64,000 bases of DNA. It comes from a virus. Under the pieces are notes generated by a model. The model had not been told where the DNA came from and made no database searches. It was given only the letters and a program-made list of their open reading frames with translations. The translations under genes were made by a program, and so were the position numbers. This document shows, in pieces, positions 26,304 through 36,162 of this stretch; positions within the stretch are counted from its first letter, which is position 1; each line of letters starts with the position of its first letter. The stretch covers positions 49,553-113,552 of IMG/VR virus record IMGVR_UViG_3300012000_000001. The stretch is one strand, 5' to 3'.

Positions 26304-27743
26304 ATGCTACTAACGTGCAATAGCGCAAACTATAATAGTAGGGCCGACTGGAATACTCTAGACGGCAATTTGTCTACAGTTGGTTCTAATGGTAAATCTA
26401 GTTATTATGGAACTTTTGATCAGACGGGTAATATTAATGAATTATTAGATACTATTAGTGGTAGTTATCCTATTATTCGCGGGGGTGCATTCAATAATGA
26501 TCAAACATATTTGTCTAAGTCTTGGTTCGGTACACAGGCCGCTGACGGCAAGGTGAGTAATATTGGTTTTCGCGTAGCCAAAGTGGCTGCGAGCATAGAT
26601 AGTACAAACTATGTGCTGATAGAAGATGCTAGTAATAGTGGAGATGCCTCCAACAGTGATTTTGGTAGAGTTAATTATAATTATCAAATTAAAAAATATC
26701 CCGTCACCAATAGTGAGTATGCAGAGTTTCTTAATGCCATATGCAAAACCCCAAATGGGTTGGGATTATGGCATACTGATATGGGTGATTTAAATAGGCG
26801 TGGTGGTATTAATAGAAGTTTAGTTAATGGTATATATATTTATACTGTTAGAATTAATATGGGAGATAAACCAGTAAACTATATTAATTGGTTTAGCTCC
26901 GTTAGATATATTAATTGGTTATCTAATAATAAACCAACCGGTGTTCCTGGAACAAGCACCACCGAAGATGGGGTTTACACATTATCTAATTTTATAATTC
27001 AGGGAACCAATAAGCCATCGCCAAATAATAAAAATTCTTATTGGCTACCTTCTGAAGATGAATGGTATAAAGCTGCTTATTATACCAATAATAAAAATGG
27101 CTCGGGTCCGGGATATTGGGCTTATGCCACACAATCAGATTCGATTCCAGATTCTGTTGTTGTTGATAGCTCCGGGACTGCAAATAATACATTTAGCAAT
27201 CCTAATATTTGCATCAGCCCAACGCCAACCCCTTCGATTACTCCAACTATTACCGTTTCTCCATCGGTTACACCGAGTGTTACCATCTCTTCGTCTGCTA
27301 CACCAACTCCAACAGCATCAGTGACCCCAACAAATACAGTTACACCAACAGTAACTCCTACTAAGAGTGCCACTCCCACTCCAACAGTTACGCGAACGGT
27401 AACGCCCACACCATCTATAACACCAACTATTACTCCTACCATAACGGTTTCTATATCTCCAACACGTACCCCTACTATGACTAGGAGTTTAACTCCTACT
27501 AGTACACCCACAGCAACGGTTACCGTTACTCCGTCAAAAAGCCTGTGTGCATCCAAAAAACTTGGCGAATTGTTATATCAAAGCTCAGTGTATGTTAATG
27601 ATGATATACAAGTACTTCATAAGGGGTTTTTATTACAAGGTAAATTATTGCCTAATTTGAGTATTTTGAGTGAGATCCCAAATGCCTCACCCACACCAAC
27701 TCGTACAACGACCCCTACTCCAACACCATCTTCTAGCGGTTAG
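26304..27743 (+). CDS. Second adhesin: permuted FGE domain with Thr-Pro stalk
   Basis: The ATG at 26304 starts MLLTCNSANYN, closely matching the start of the gene at 21323. Residues 1-95 are an FGE C-half (TFDQTGN, IIRGGAF, IGFRVAK). Residues about 120-285 are an FGE N-half (YQIKKYPVTNSEYAEFLNA, MGDKPVNYINW, NWLSNN, YWLPSEDEWYKAAYY, WAYATQSDS). The usual EW after GN is replaced by NELL. A Thr-Pro stalk (27212-27540) follows, then about 50 residues of globular sequence (CASKKLGELLYQ...) and a short Thr-Pro tail. It lacks the propeller and DUF285 modules of its larger paralogue. It is likely a tail-fibre tip or decoration protein with a C-type-lectin-fold binding domain. Confidence 0.75.
   Translation: MLLTCNSANYNSRADWNTLDGNLSTVGSNGKSSYYGTFDQTGNINELLDTISGSYPIIRGGAFNNDQTYLSKSWFGTQAADGKVSNIGFRVAKVAASIDSTNYVLIEDASNSGDASNSDFGRVNYNYQIKKYPVTNSEYAEFLNAICKTPNGLGLWHTDMGDLNRRGGINRSLVNGIYIYTVRINMGDKPVNYINWFSSVRYINWLSNNKPTGVPGTSTTEDGVYTLSNFIIQGTNKPSPNNKNSYWLPSEDEWYKAAYYTNNKNGSGPGYWAYATQSDSIPDSVVVDSSGTANNTFSNPNICISPTPTPSITPTITVSPSVTPSVTISSSATPTPTASVTPTNTVTPTVTPTKSATPTPTVTRTVTPTPSITPTITPTITVSISPTRTPTMTRSLTPTSTPTATVTVTPSKSLCASKKLGELLYQSSVYVNDDIQVLHKGFLLQGKLLPNLSILSEIPNASPTPTRTTTPTPTPSSSG
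27212..27540 (+). repeat. Thr-Pro-rich stalk of second adhesin
   Basis: This encodes about 110 residues rich in Thr, Pro, Ser and Val (PTPTVTRTVTPTPSITPT-type). It has the same character as the stalk at 22599-23150. A Val-Gly frame on the opposite strand is its mirror image and not a gene. Confidence 0.75.
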
Positions 27744-27766
27744 TAAGTTACAAGGATTTAGGACTA

Positions 27767-29764
27767 ATGGTATACTCTCAAGATTTTTTAGATGCTACAT
27801 TAGATAATGTTAATAATTTTACAGCACTATCTACTGGATCCGGCCCTACAGTACAGGTACTATTTAAAGGCTCTGGTATTCATACTATTGGTGGACCAAC
27901 ACCATTTGTAGATATATCTATGAATGTAGAGAGTAATAGCATAGGTATTCCAGAAGCTGCCACTACCAAAATAACACTAACTGGTAAAATTGTGCGCCCC
28001 CAAGCAACTAATGCTACCGGTAGTGGTATTAGCCATGTATTAAGCGGAGTCAAGCAACTAAATGATTTGTTTACTCCGGATCAATTTGGTGAATTTAAAA
28101 TCACATGCAATAGTAATGGATCACCATCAACAGACATATATGCACTAACCGGTGTTAAGGTGATTAGTGTTGATGTGTCTAAAACTGATAACAACTGGAT
28201 ACAAACTGCCGACTATACTATTGTACTAGAAGGATACAAAAGTTATATCTCAGGGTATTCGGTTAAAGGACTCGTTGATTCTTGGTCCATAGAATCATTA
28301 GAAGACTATACCTATAGTAATTTTACTATTAATGGTATTACACAAAAAGTAGAATATCATAATCCTAATCTCAAACCAACAGCGCCTACAGCACAATCGC
28401 TACAACCAGGAAGTACTCAAACTGGCGGAACATCAGGAGGACAAACACCATCTTCGTCATCTGCTACTCTGGACATTATTAATATTCCACAATTTAAAGT
28501 TACCCGTACTCTAAGCGCTATTGGTATTCCGAGTGGTACTGGTGCCACCAGCGGCCTCATGAATAATACCTATCTTAATGCGAAAGCATGGGTTGATTCT
28601 AGGCTTGGTCTGAGCTTAACTAATTCTCCCGGAACCGGCGTGGTATCTCTGTCTGGGGCAGGTGGGACTCCTCCTCCTCATTTGGCCACAGGTTATCTAT
28701 ATAACCATATAAGGAATACTAATTTTAGTATTACAGAAGGTAGATATGAGGTTGTGGATAATTGGATTGCGATGCCTACAGGTATCGGCTTTATTGAAGA
28801 CTATACTATAGATATGTCTACAGATGAACGATACATCCATACCGTATCAGTAAAAGGAGAAATACGAGGTTTATCCCTAGCTAGTGGTTCATTAGGTAGT
28901 GGAGTATCCAACTTAAGTTCTGGTAATCCATCTAGGATTATAGCTCCGACAGGAGGAGCATATGCTGGATCATTAGTTCATCAGGTTCCAGACACCCTCG
29001 GCTCTAGCAGCACCACTGCTTCAATAACCGTTAATAAATATCAAAATGCTCTTAGTGGATGGATATACGATATAAAGCCGTACTTATATCGCAGAGCTTG
29101 CATTGCTATGAGCACCAGCGATAGAACGGTTGGATATGTTCCGCCATATAATGCTGGTGGAGGTTCTCAATCCCCTCCGAACAATCCTGTTTATTCTAAA
29201 CATGGTTTATTAAATATTATTCCAATATCTACTTCAGAATCACATAATACTAGAAAGGGTATAATTTCTTACTCTTATGATTTTAATAATAAATTTACCA
29301 TTATTAGCGGCGTTATATCTGAAAGTATAAATATTGAGGATAGTGGTCCTACCGACGTAATTGGAGAAGCTTTTGTGCTAGGTAGAGCACTTGGGCCAGT
29401 TTTACAAAATTTAGGAACTAAAACTTCGGCCAAAAAAAGTGTTACTGTAGAAGTTACAGTAGTACCACCGTCTAGCCTAAAGGGGTTTTTTGTACAAAAT
29501 AGCGATTGTCCGCTATGGACAGGGGGAACGGTGTATCAAGCTATAACGGGAATTGTAGAAGGATTAAAACCATTCGGAGATAGGCCGACAGCATTTTTTG
29601 GATCATCAAATGTTATGAGAGGAGGAGGATCGACCAACGCAACAGGACAAGTATTTGTTTCATCAGATAATCAAACTTGGGATCCGACTAATGGAAGGTT
29701 TGTTCGATCTGTATCGTGGACGTATCAACAATGCACAACAAGTAAGAGCTGGTTAGACCATTAA
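27767..29764 (+). CDS. Predicted baseplate or tail-tip protein
   Basis: The product has 665 residues; its ATG lies behind an AGGA-type site. The N-terminal 200 residues form a beta-rich domain (VDISMNVESNS, ITLTGKIV, WIQTADYTIVLEGYKSYISGY). A Gly/Ser/Thr-Pro linker (about 205-235) leads to a second part where the themes recur (FKVTRTLSAIGIPSG, NFSITEGRYEVVDNW, FIEDYTIDMSTDERYIHTVS), and a C-terminal beta region. There are no catalytic motifs. Its place between fibre genes and two very large structural genes, and the repeated strand pattern, suggest a tail-tube-like or baseplate component. I do not recognise a named family. Confidence 0.5.
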   Translation: MVYSQDFLDATLDNVNNFTALSTGSGPTVQVLFKGSGIHTIGGPTPFVDISMNVESNSIGIPEAATTKITLTGKIVRPQATNATGSGISHVLSGVKQLNDLFTPDQFGEFKITCNSNGSPSTDIYALTGVKVISVDVSKTDNNWIQTADYTIVLEGYKSYISGYSVKGLVDSWSIESLEDYTYSNFTINGITQKVEYHNPNLKPTAPTAQSLQPGSTQTGGTSGGQTPSSSSATLDIINIPQFKVTRTLSAIGIPSGTGATSGLMNNTYLNAKAWVDSRLGLSLTNSPGTGVVSLSGAGGTPPPHLATGYLYNHIRNTNFSITEGRYEVVDNWIAMPTGIGFIEDYTIDMSTDERYIHTVSVKGEIRGLSLASGSLGSGVSNLSSGNPSRIIAPTGGAYAGSLVHQVPDTLGSSSTTASITVNKYQNALSGWIYDIKPYLYRRACIAMSTSDRTVGYVPPYNAGGGSQSPPNNPVYSKHGLLNIIPISTSESHNTRKGIISYSYDFNNKFTIISGVISESINIEDSGPTDVIGEAFVLGRALGPVLQNLGTKTSAKKSVTVEVTVVPPSSLKGFFVQNSDCPLWTGGTVYQAITGIVEGLKPFGDRPTAFFGSSNVMRGGGSTNATGQVFVSSDNQTWDPTNGRFVRSVSWTYQQCTTSKSWLDH

Positions 29765-29766
29765 TT

Positions 29767-32700
29767 ATGCCAACACAAAGCTGTAATACCGAACCTAAGC
29801 AGATCGCTCAGACATTATTTTTAGGAGCTAGTGTATCTAGTTATAATACTAGCGCAGGGTGGGGCGGCCAGCCTTCACAGATAACTGTTAATTTAATCGA
29901 GGACGAGGCAGCATCAAAATGTTTGCCAGAAGGCGCTCAGACATATAATCAATTTGCAAATAGTTCTTTTGCCGATAATCATTATTCAACCTGTACAGGG
30001 GTAGGCTGTTATATTGATAAGTATACCGGACAGCAAGCCACAAACAACACACCTGTGGATAATAGAATCATCCCCGGTAAGGTATATTATTTTTTAGATT
30101 CTACAACAGGATTATTAAAATCACGATATTGGAGTAAACCAGACCCTGGATTTTTTGGCAATAGTACTAAAATAGATGGTGGAGGTGTTGATCAAACTAC
30201 CGGTACTACAACCTTTAGATATGATATTATCGATACGCCGGTATATTTTCGTATGGGAGATTTTATGTTTGGCGGTTTTGTACAGTCTTGGACCAGGAAT
30301 CTTAATAGTGGAGGTAAGCAATATAGCGTTATAATTAATGGACCATCATCTATCTTAAACTCTTGTTATGTTATTATAGATAAGTTTGCGGGCTCAGTAT
30401 TTAGCAAGGCGTCGTCTTCCACCATATATGGTTCGCCTAAAAATTATCTGGGTGTCGATACAAACATCACATACGATAATACCCACCTAAAAAAAGGTAT
30501 TTTACCAAATGTCTTTAATGTTTATGGTTTTCTTGAATCTTTTGGAACTAATGGTTTTGGAGGTTCAGGGAAAAATGATAACGGAGTGAGTATTAATTAT
30601 ATTTTAGATGCGCTATCTGTATTAACCTCACTATCTCCATCTTCGTCTAAAAAACTATGGACAACCGGAACAGAGCTACCTCGTACAGCATTTTCACCAT
30701 TTGGAAGAATCATTTCCAAGTGTATGGTTAAAGACAAAGCAGATTCAGATTTGTATTCTCCTATCACTAGTGCATTTTCTTCGTTTGGAGTTATACCACC
30801 TCAGCCAACTATTGCCGGTATTGGCGCCCCTAATACAGAAGGGGGTGATCGCTGTCAGTTTGTTTTAGATTTAAATGATTTAATCTATACAGACAGAACC
30901 AGAACAACAAAAAGACTACCAGACGATATTAGACTAACTGGCCCAGTAATGAGCGTTATGGAGCTAATTAATACAGTAGCAGAAAAAACTGGGCAAGATA
31001 TTTTTATTGAGATGGTTCCAACGGTATATAATAGCACTATCACTCACGTTATTAAAGTTAAAACAATATCCAGACTACAACAGCCTAGACCAAATATTAT
31101 AGAAAATACTATTAAAAACATGGAATGTAATGGATATTATATATCTTCTAATTCCTTTGGCAAAGAAAAGAACGAAACACCAGCAAGAGCGATGATTATT
31201 GGAGGTCAACAGCAAAGATTATTTCAAGTTAAAAGTTATAGATTAGCATATTCTCAATCTAGTTTTATTTATAATCCTAAAACCGGAAACTTTATTAACT
31301 ATAGAGTATATAACCAACCCAATAGCACCCCCAATTCACTACCATTCTTCTCTCAAGCTGCTCAATATGGTCATGGTAAGATAAGACCAGTCAACTTTTG
31401 TACAACTCGAAATAAACTATTAACGGATCATTTAAATAGCAATGCTGGTTTTACATACCACGATATAGTTAATGATGAAGATAGGGCAACGGGTACTACC
31501 GCATCTTTTGCTGTAGCAGACAGTGTGTGGGCTGATGCCTCAGAAACGGGTAGTGGAATATCTTCGACACATGGCAACTATAAAACAGCAATAAAATTAA
31601 CCGCACAAGCCCCCATAGCGGCCAATGATAGATGGATTCCTTTGTATATGGACGCTATTTGTCCATTTTTTGGTTTTGTTAATGATGAGAACGCTACGGT
31701 ATCTATAGGAACAGATAATGACTCTAATACGGATGCCAGACAAATTCGTCCAGTATGGCTAGACTCTTGGACTGGACAAATTAATGTTGTAATCAATGTT
31801 AATGAATTGCCAACCCTTAATGTAAAATTAAATAAGGTTAGTTTAGGTTCCAGCTTCACATTACCATACACGTACACAAGATCCATTGCACAAAACACCA
31901 AGGTTCTAGACAAAACAGGACAGATTACCTCATTACCAGATGTTGAATATTTTTATATTACAGAGTCTGAGATTAGAGCAGCTTTGGCTGGATTTGATAA
32001 CTTTTTGGTTTATTCGTTGTCAAAGACATATAAACCAGATTTAATAGAAATGGTTAGAAGGGCATATTTTCTACAGACCAAACAAAAACTAGTAGACAGA
32101 GGAGTATCGGCAACAGAAGCCGAGACTATAGCCCATAAAGAAACTGACTGGTATTGGAAACTATTAGGTGGTAATATAGGTGGAGATGAATTATATCCTG
32201 TGCCCATTAGCCCAGACAAAACTGATGGTTCACAATATATACAAGAGAAAGCTTTGCAAGATCTCAAATTATTACATAAATTCGTAGCAGAAGTTGGCAA
32301 GCATTACGGTAAAAAATACATGGTTGCTGCGTGGGGCTTGCAATCATATAAAGACGAGAGTTTGTTCGGAGCCGCTTTCAGTACTGCACAAGGATATGGC
32401 TATATCTTTCAAGGCGATGGTAAATTAACATATAATTACATGCCTACTAATGAAGGCGCCTGGGAAGAGTATGGTAATATAATCGATGACAGTATCGTTG
32501 TTGGTAGTCCAGAATGGTATGCTATTACAGATGAACAGGGTAGAATTAAGCCATTACTAGGCTTTAATAACAACTATAATTTTGACCATGTTCGATATGC
32601 TAAATGTCAAGCAGCTAAAAATGCGAAATTTAATGATCCTAATGACGAATGGAATCAAGCCAATGCCAATCCTTATTTTAGTTTTAATACCTGGTTAACT

Positions 32701-35700
32701 TTGCAAGAGGCTAAAACCACCAATTGTTCTGATACCTATGTTTTCCCATCTCTGGACATATCTAATTTATCTAGTTCTGATTATATTGTCATTGATCAAA
32801 AAACAACCGGGCTGACACCCACATTGAGTGTCGTATCCAATAGTAACGGCACATACGGCACAATTAGCCTAACTAACAATATAGCATCATATAATGCATG
32901 GGGTGAGCAGTTAAAGTCTAGGGATGCTCAGGGCGCAGAGGTACCCCTAACTAAATCTAAAATATATGTTCCAACCAGTGTAGAAGAAAATTATGTATTC
33001 TTGGACCCAATCAATAAACAATATGCTAAGATATTAATTGATTCTCCAGGATTAAGTCTCTATTTATCTAGTGAGGAAAATGCTAAAGATCCTAATAGGA
33101 CAGTAATCTCTAACGTTGCTGCTGAAGACCTCATAATATATTTAAAGACCCGTCAACAATATGATTATGAGTGGATAAGATACATGCTTAGTTATATTGT
33201 GCCAATGAGCCAAAGCAATGGTGTGCTTGGTGGAGATATTATGTATGGTACGATTGCAGCAGCTAGTAATACAACAGCGAATAATGTGGAATTAGCACCA
33301 AAAGCAGCACACCCATTTTTTGCTGCTATTCCCATCAAATCTAATATCTTTGTTTATGGTCCATGGACAAATTATCCTCATATTACCGGAACAGGCATTT
33401 TTCCAGAGGCTACGACAATTGATCAAAGTACAACTTTGCCGGTAACATGCACACCAAGCACTTTTACAACAACGGCTGAGATGGCAGAAAAAGCCGTCAA
33501 TAATATGATAACCGCTACAGAAATTGAGGTACAAGAAGATTTTGTACCTTGGAACTATGGTGGAATATATAATTTAGACATAGCTGCATTTAAAGAAATA
33601 GAAACCAAAGTCAATTATCAAACAATTATAGAAACAGCACAGGTTGAGATGCCTGGGTTGCCATTATTCAATTTGGGCGGAAATTTTGTATATGGAAATA
33701 TAGGCTTGGGTTATGATGCTGTAACCACTAGAGATATTAATTATGAGTCGTCTTCTTATGACCCTAATCCATTAGTAGATCTTACATATGCTGGTGGAAG
33801 TTTGGTATTTTCTCCTAATTCTATGAATACCAATACTTTTAATTATCAAATTATAGATGTAAAACAGGTAGCCGCTTTTGTTGCTGGCCCAATCATTACA
33901 AGTATTCAAACTTCAATTGGCCAACAGGGTATTAGTACCACATATACTTTTAGAACATATACTAGAAAAATTGGACTTTTTAATAAAGAAGAAAATGATC
34001 GAATGAAACGATTGGCTAAAATCAATATGCAGAGAAACAAACAGATAGCCAATTTGCATAACCAAATGCAGAATATTCAACAGCAACAGCAAAAATTTAT
34101 TACAGATGAAAGATTGAATAAAGCCGAGTTTGGAAGTCAAGACTTATCATCTAAATTATATGGCTGGAGTCCTAGTATGGTTATTATTGGCCAAGCTAGA
34201 CCATATATTGAAGAGCCATTGAGGACACCTAAATATGCTGAAGACTTCACATTAAATAGTAATCCCGGTGGACTTAATACCCAACCCGGATCTGCAACAC
34301 AATGGAGAGTGCCGTCTGGTAGTGACGTTGGAGATTCATCGGTAGAAAAAAATGGATTATTAACCAATAGCAGCAATGCTAGGACTTTCTTAAAAAGCAC
34401 AGGACGCATAACATCAACCGTACAACTTTATGAAAGAAAAGAAGTCAATGGTCAATTAGACAAAGATTATGGGATGCAATCAGCAATGAGTCTAGACGGA
34501 CTATTGTCTCCTATTTCTTTTTATCCTACATACAAAAACGCAACCTTCTCTTATTCTTTACATGACACAGCACGGTGTCCGTTTTGCAAGGGAACTAAAA
34601 TTCGCAAAATGGAAACAATAGAGTATTTAGACAGTGGTCAAAAAAACAAAACAACTATCGACGTAGCCTGTGATAAATGTACTTATCTTAATAAGAAGCT
34701 TAATGCTACCTTAAATACAGACAATAATGATGTTCCTATTAATCTAATTACATTAAACCCCATTGTCGTGCCTAAGGGTGAATTTAAAAATAGTAATAGT
34801 CAAAATTATAGCGGGAATCATCCAGATAAATTGCACGGTGATTTGTCGAATATAGGAGGATACACTGGCCAAACCAGATATTTTAGAGACAGACTCAGAC
34901 ACTGTATTGAAATTGTCGCCAGAGGGTCTGTTCCACCATCTAAGGCTGGCTATGCTCTAGAAACTAGTCGTAATGTCAATAAGGCTAGTACCAATCTAAC
35001 ATCTAACAAAAATAATTTAGACTATTATCATCAAGACATTATGCTTAGTCATATGAGATCTAAATATGGTGATAGTGTGAACAATGGTGTTGTTCATGAG
35101 AATAATCAGAGGTTTATCGGTTTAAGAGGTCCATTAGTATTACATTCTTGGGGATATGACCAAGATGGTTCTCCAGTGCCCAATGCTGCGGATGAACCTT
35201 ATGCTTTTGACTCTTATGGAAGACCCATGAGATTCAAAATTAAAATTACTCGAAAAACTAATACTAAAAAATATAAATCATTAAATATAGGAGAATCTTT
35301 TGCTCTACAAAACGACTCCAACGCCCCCATTTATGCAAAAACATTTAATAATGAATATCTTCCAAGTGGAGTAAATGACAATACTGACGTATATCCTGTT
35401 GATATTGAAAACGACCTTAAAACAAATGGTGGTTATGATCCTAATCAGGGATACACTGGAGATATTATTGGCAAAACCCAAAAATGGAATGGATCAAGAT
35501 GGACTGAAAAAGTTGCTACCAATGATTTTTATTTGAATTGGGCAGAAAGGCCCGATTTATGGAAGGTTGGTCCTATTGATTTATTTTGGGATGACGAAAG
35601 AAAAGTATGGAGTGGAGGAGATGGTGGGGCCGAATTAATGCCTCCATATATTGTTACTAATAGTAATGATATTAGTACTTTAGAAGAGTTTTTACGCAAA

Positions 35701-36159
35701 AGAAAAAAGAAAAAAGCATCATATCAAAACATATATGCTACATTAGAAGAAGATTTAATTAAACAACCAGATTTTGATGAAACTTATGCTACAAGAGCTT
35801 TTATAGATGATTTAGAATATTCAAAAGATCCTTTGCTGGCCGGTTATAGACGTTTAATATATGTTAAAGATAAGTGCGGATATTCTGCTCCAAAAGGAAC
35901 CAAGCTATTATGTAGATACAATAGAGTCACCGGCTTTTATGAACCAATCAGTAAACCGGCGATTATGGCCAAAGGATCTATCGCTAGCAGCAATAAAGCT
36001 ACTATAGAACTACACTATGTTCAAGGGAGAAGATCTGGTACAGTACCTTCTGTTATGATGGATTATACTAACCCGATGGGATTTACAACAAATACAGGAA
36101 TGATAGGAATGTTTACATTTATCAACGGAACGTGGACTTTAATTTCAATTAAATCATAA
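29767..36159 (+). CDS. Giant structural protein (2,130 residues), possible baseplate hub
   Basis: This starts 2 bases after the previous stop. The N-terminal part (about 30-210) includes SQITVNLIEDEA and YFRMGDFMFGGFVQSWTRN, which resembles the beta-barrel opening of hub-type tail proteins. A large mixed region without recognisable domains follows. Around residues 1410-1455 there is a Gln/Asn-rich coiled coil (MQRNKQIANLHNQMQNIQQQ). Near 1605-1645 a Cys4 zinc-ribbon-type element appears (CPFC, then CDKC about 30 residues on), unusual in a virion protein. The last 400 residues contain WDDERKVWSGG and RKRKKKKASYQ segments. Its order (after fibres, before another giant) and coupling suit a baseplate or tail-tip scaffold. 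The hub assignment is inference; the gene itself is certain. Confidence 0.55.
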   Translation: MPTQSCNTEPKQIAQTLFLGASVSSYNTSAGWGGQPSQITVNLIEDEAASKCLPEGAQTYNQFANSSFADNHYSTCTGVGCYIDKYTGQQATNNTPVDNRIIPGKVYYFLDSTTGLLKSRYWSKPDPGFFGNSTKIDGGGVDQTTGTTTFRYDIIDTPVYFRMGDFMFGGFVQSWTRNLNSGGKQYSVIINGPSSILNSCYVIIDKFAGSVFSKASSSTIYGSPKNYLGVDTNITYDNTHLKKGILPNVFNVYGFLESFGTNGFGGSGKNDNGVSINYILDALSVLTSLSPSSSKKLWTTGTELPRTAFSPFGRIISKCMVKDKADSDLYSPITSAFSSFGVIPPQPTIAGIGAPNTEGGDRCQFVLDLNDLIYTDRTRTTKRLPDDIRLTGPVMSVMELINTVAEKTGQDIFIEMVPTVYNSTITHVIKVKTISRLQQPRPNIIENTIKNMECNGYYISSNSFGKEKNETPARAMIIGGQQQRLFQVKSYRLAYSQSSFIYNPKTGNFINYRVYNQPNSTPNSLPFFSQAAQYGHGKIRPVNFCTTRNKLLTDHLNSNAGFTYHDIVNDEDRATGTTASFAVADSVWADASETGSGISSTHGNYKTAIKLTAQAPIAANDRWIPLYMDAICPFFGFVNDENATVSIGTDNDSNTDARQIRPVWLDSWTGQINVVINVNELPTLNVKLNKVSLGSSFTLPYTYTRSIAQNTKVLDKTGQITSLPDVEYFYITESEIRAALAGFDNFLVYSLSKTYKPDLIEMVRRAYFLQTKQKLVDRGVSATEAETIAHKETDWYWKLLGGNIGGDELYPVPISPDKTDGSQYIQEKALQDLKLLHKFVAEVGKHYGKKYMVAAWGLQSYKDESLFGAAFSTAQGYGYIFQGDGKLTYNYMPTNEGAWEEYGNIIDDSIVVGSPEWYAITDEQGRIKPLLGFNNNYNFDHVRYAKCQAAKNAKFNDPNDEWNQANANPYFSFNTWLTLQEAKTTNCSDTYVFPSLDISNLSSSDYIVIDQKTTGLTPTLSVVSNSNGTYGTISLTNNIASYNAWGEQLKSRDAQGAEVPLTKSKIYVPTSVEENYVFLDPINKQYAKILIDSPGLSLYLSSEENAKDPNRTVISNVAAEDLIIYLKTRQQYDYEWIRYMLSYIVPMSQSNGVLGGDIMYGTIAAASNTTANNVELAPKAAHPFFAAIPIKSNIFVYGPWTNYPHITGTGIFPEATTIDQSTTLPVTCTPSTFTTTAEMAEKAVNNMITATEIEVQEDFVPWNYGGIYNLDIAAFKEIETKVNYQTIIETAQVEMPGLPLFNLGGNFVYGNIGLGYDAVTTRDINYESSSYDPNPLVDLTYAGGSLVFSPNSMNTNTFNYQIIDVKQVAAFVAGPIITSIQTSIGQQGISTTYTFRTYTRKIGLFNKEENDRMKRLAKINMQRNKQIANLHNQMQNIQQQQQKFITDERLNKAEFGSQDLSSKLYGWSPSMVIIGQARPYIEEPLRTPKYAEDFTLNSNPGGLNTQPGSATQWRVPSGSDVGDSSVEKNGLLTNSSNARTFLKSTGRITSTVQLYERKEVNGQLDKDYGMQSAMSLDGLLSPISFYPTYKNATFSYSLHDTARCPFCKGTKIRKMETIEYLDSGQKNKTTIDVACDKCTYLNKKLNATLNTDNNDVPINLITLNPIVVPKGEFKNSNSQNYSGNHPDKLHGDLSNIGGYTGQTRYFRDRLRHCIEIVARGSVPPSKAGYALETSRNVNKASTNLTSNKNNLDYYHQDIMLSHMRSKYGDSVNNGVVHENNQRFIGLRGPLVLHSWGYDQDGSPVPNAADEPYAFDSYGRPMRFKIKITRKTNTKKYKSLNIGESFALQNDSNAPIYAKTFNNEYLPSGVNDNTDVYPVDIENDLKTNGGYDPNQGYTGDIIGKTQKWNGSRWTEKVATNDFYLNWAERPDLWKVGPIDLFWDDERKVWSGGDGGAELMPPYIVTNSNDISTLEEFLRKRKKKKASYQNIYATLEEDLIKQPDFDETYATRAFIDDLEYSKDPLLAGYRRLIYVKDKCGYSAPKGTKLLCRYNRVTGFYEPISKPAIMAKGSIASSNKATIELHYVQGRRSGTVPSVMMDYTNPMGFTTNTGMIGMFTFINGTWTLISIKS

Positions 36160-36162
36160 TAA

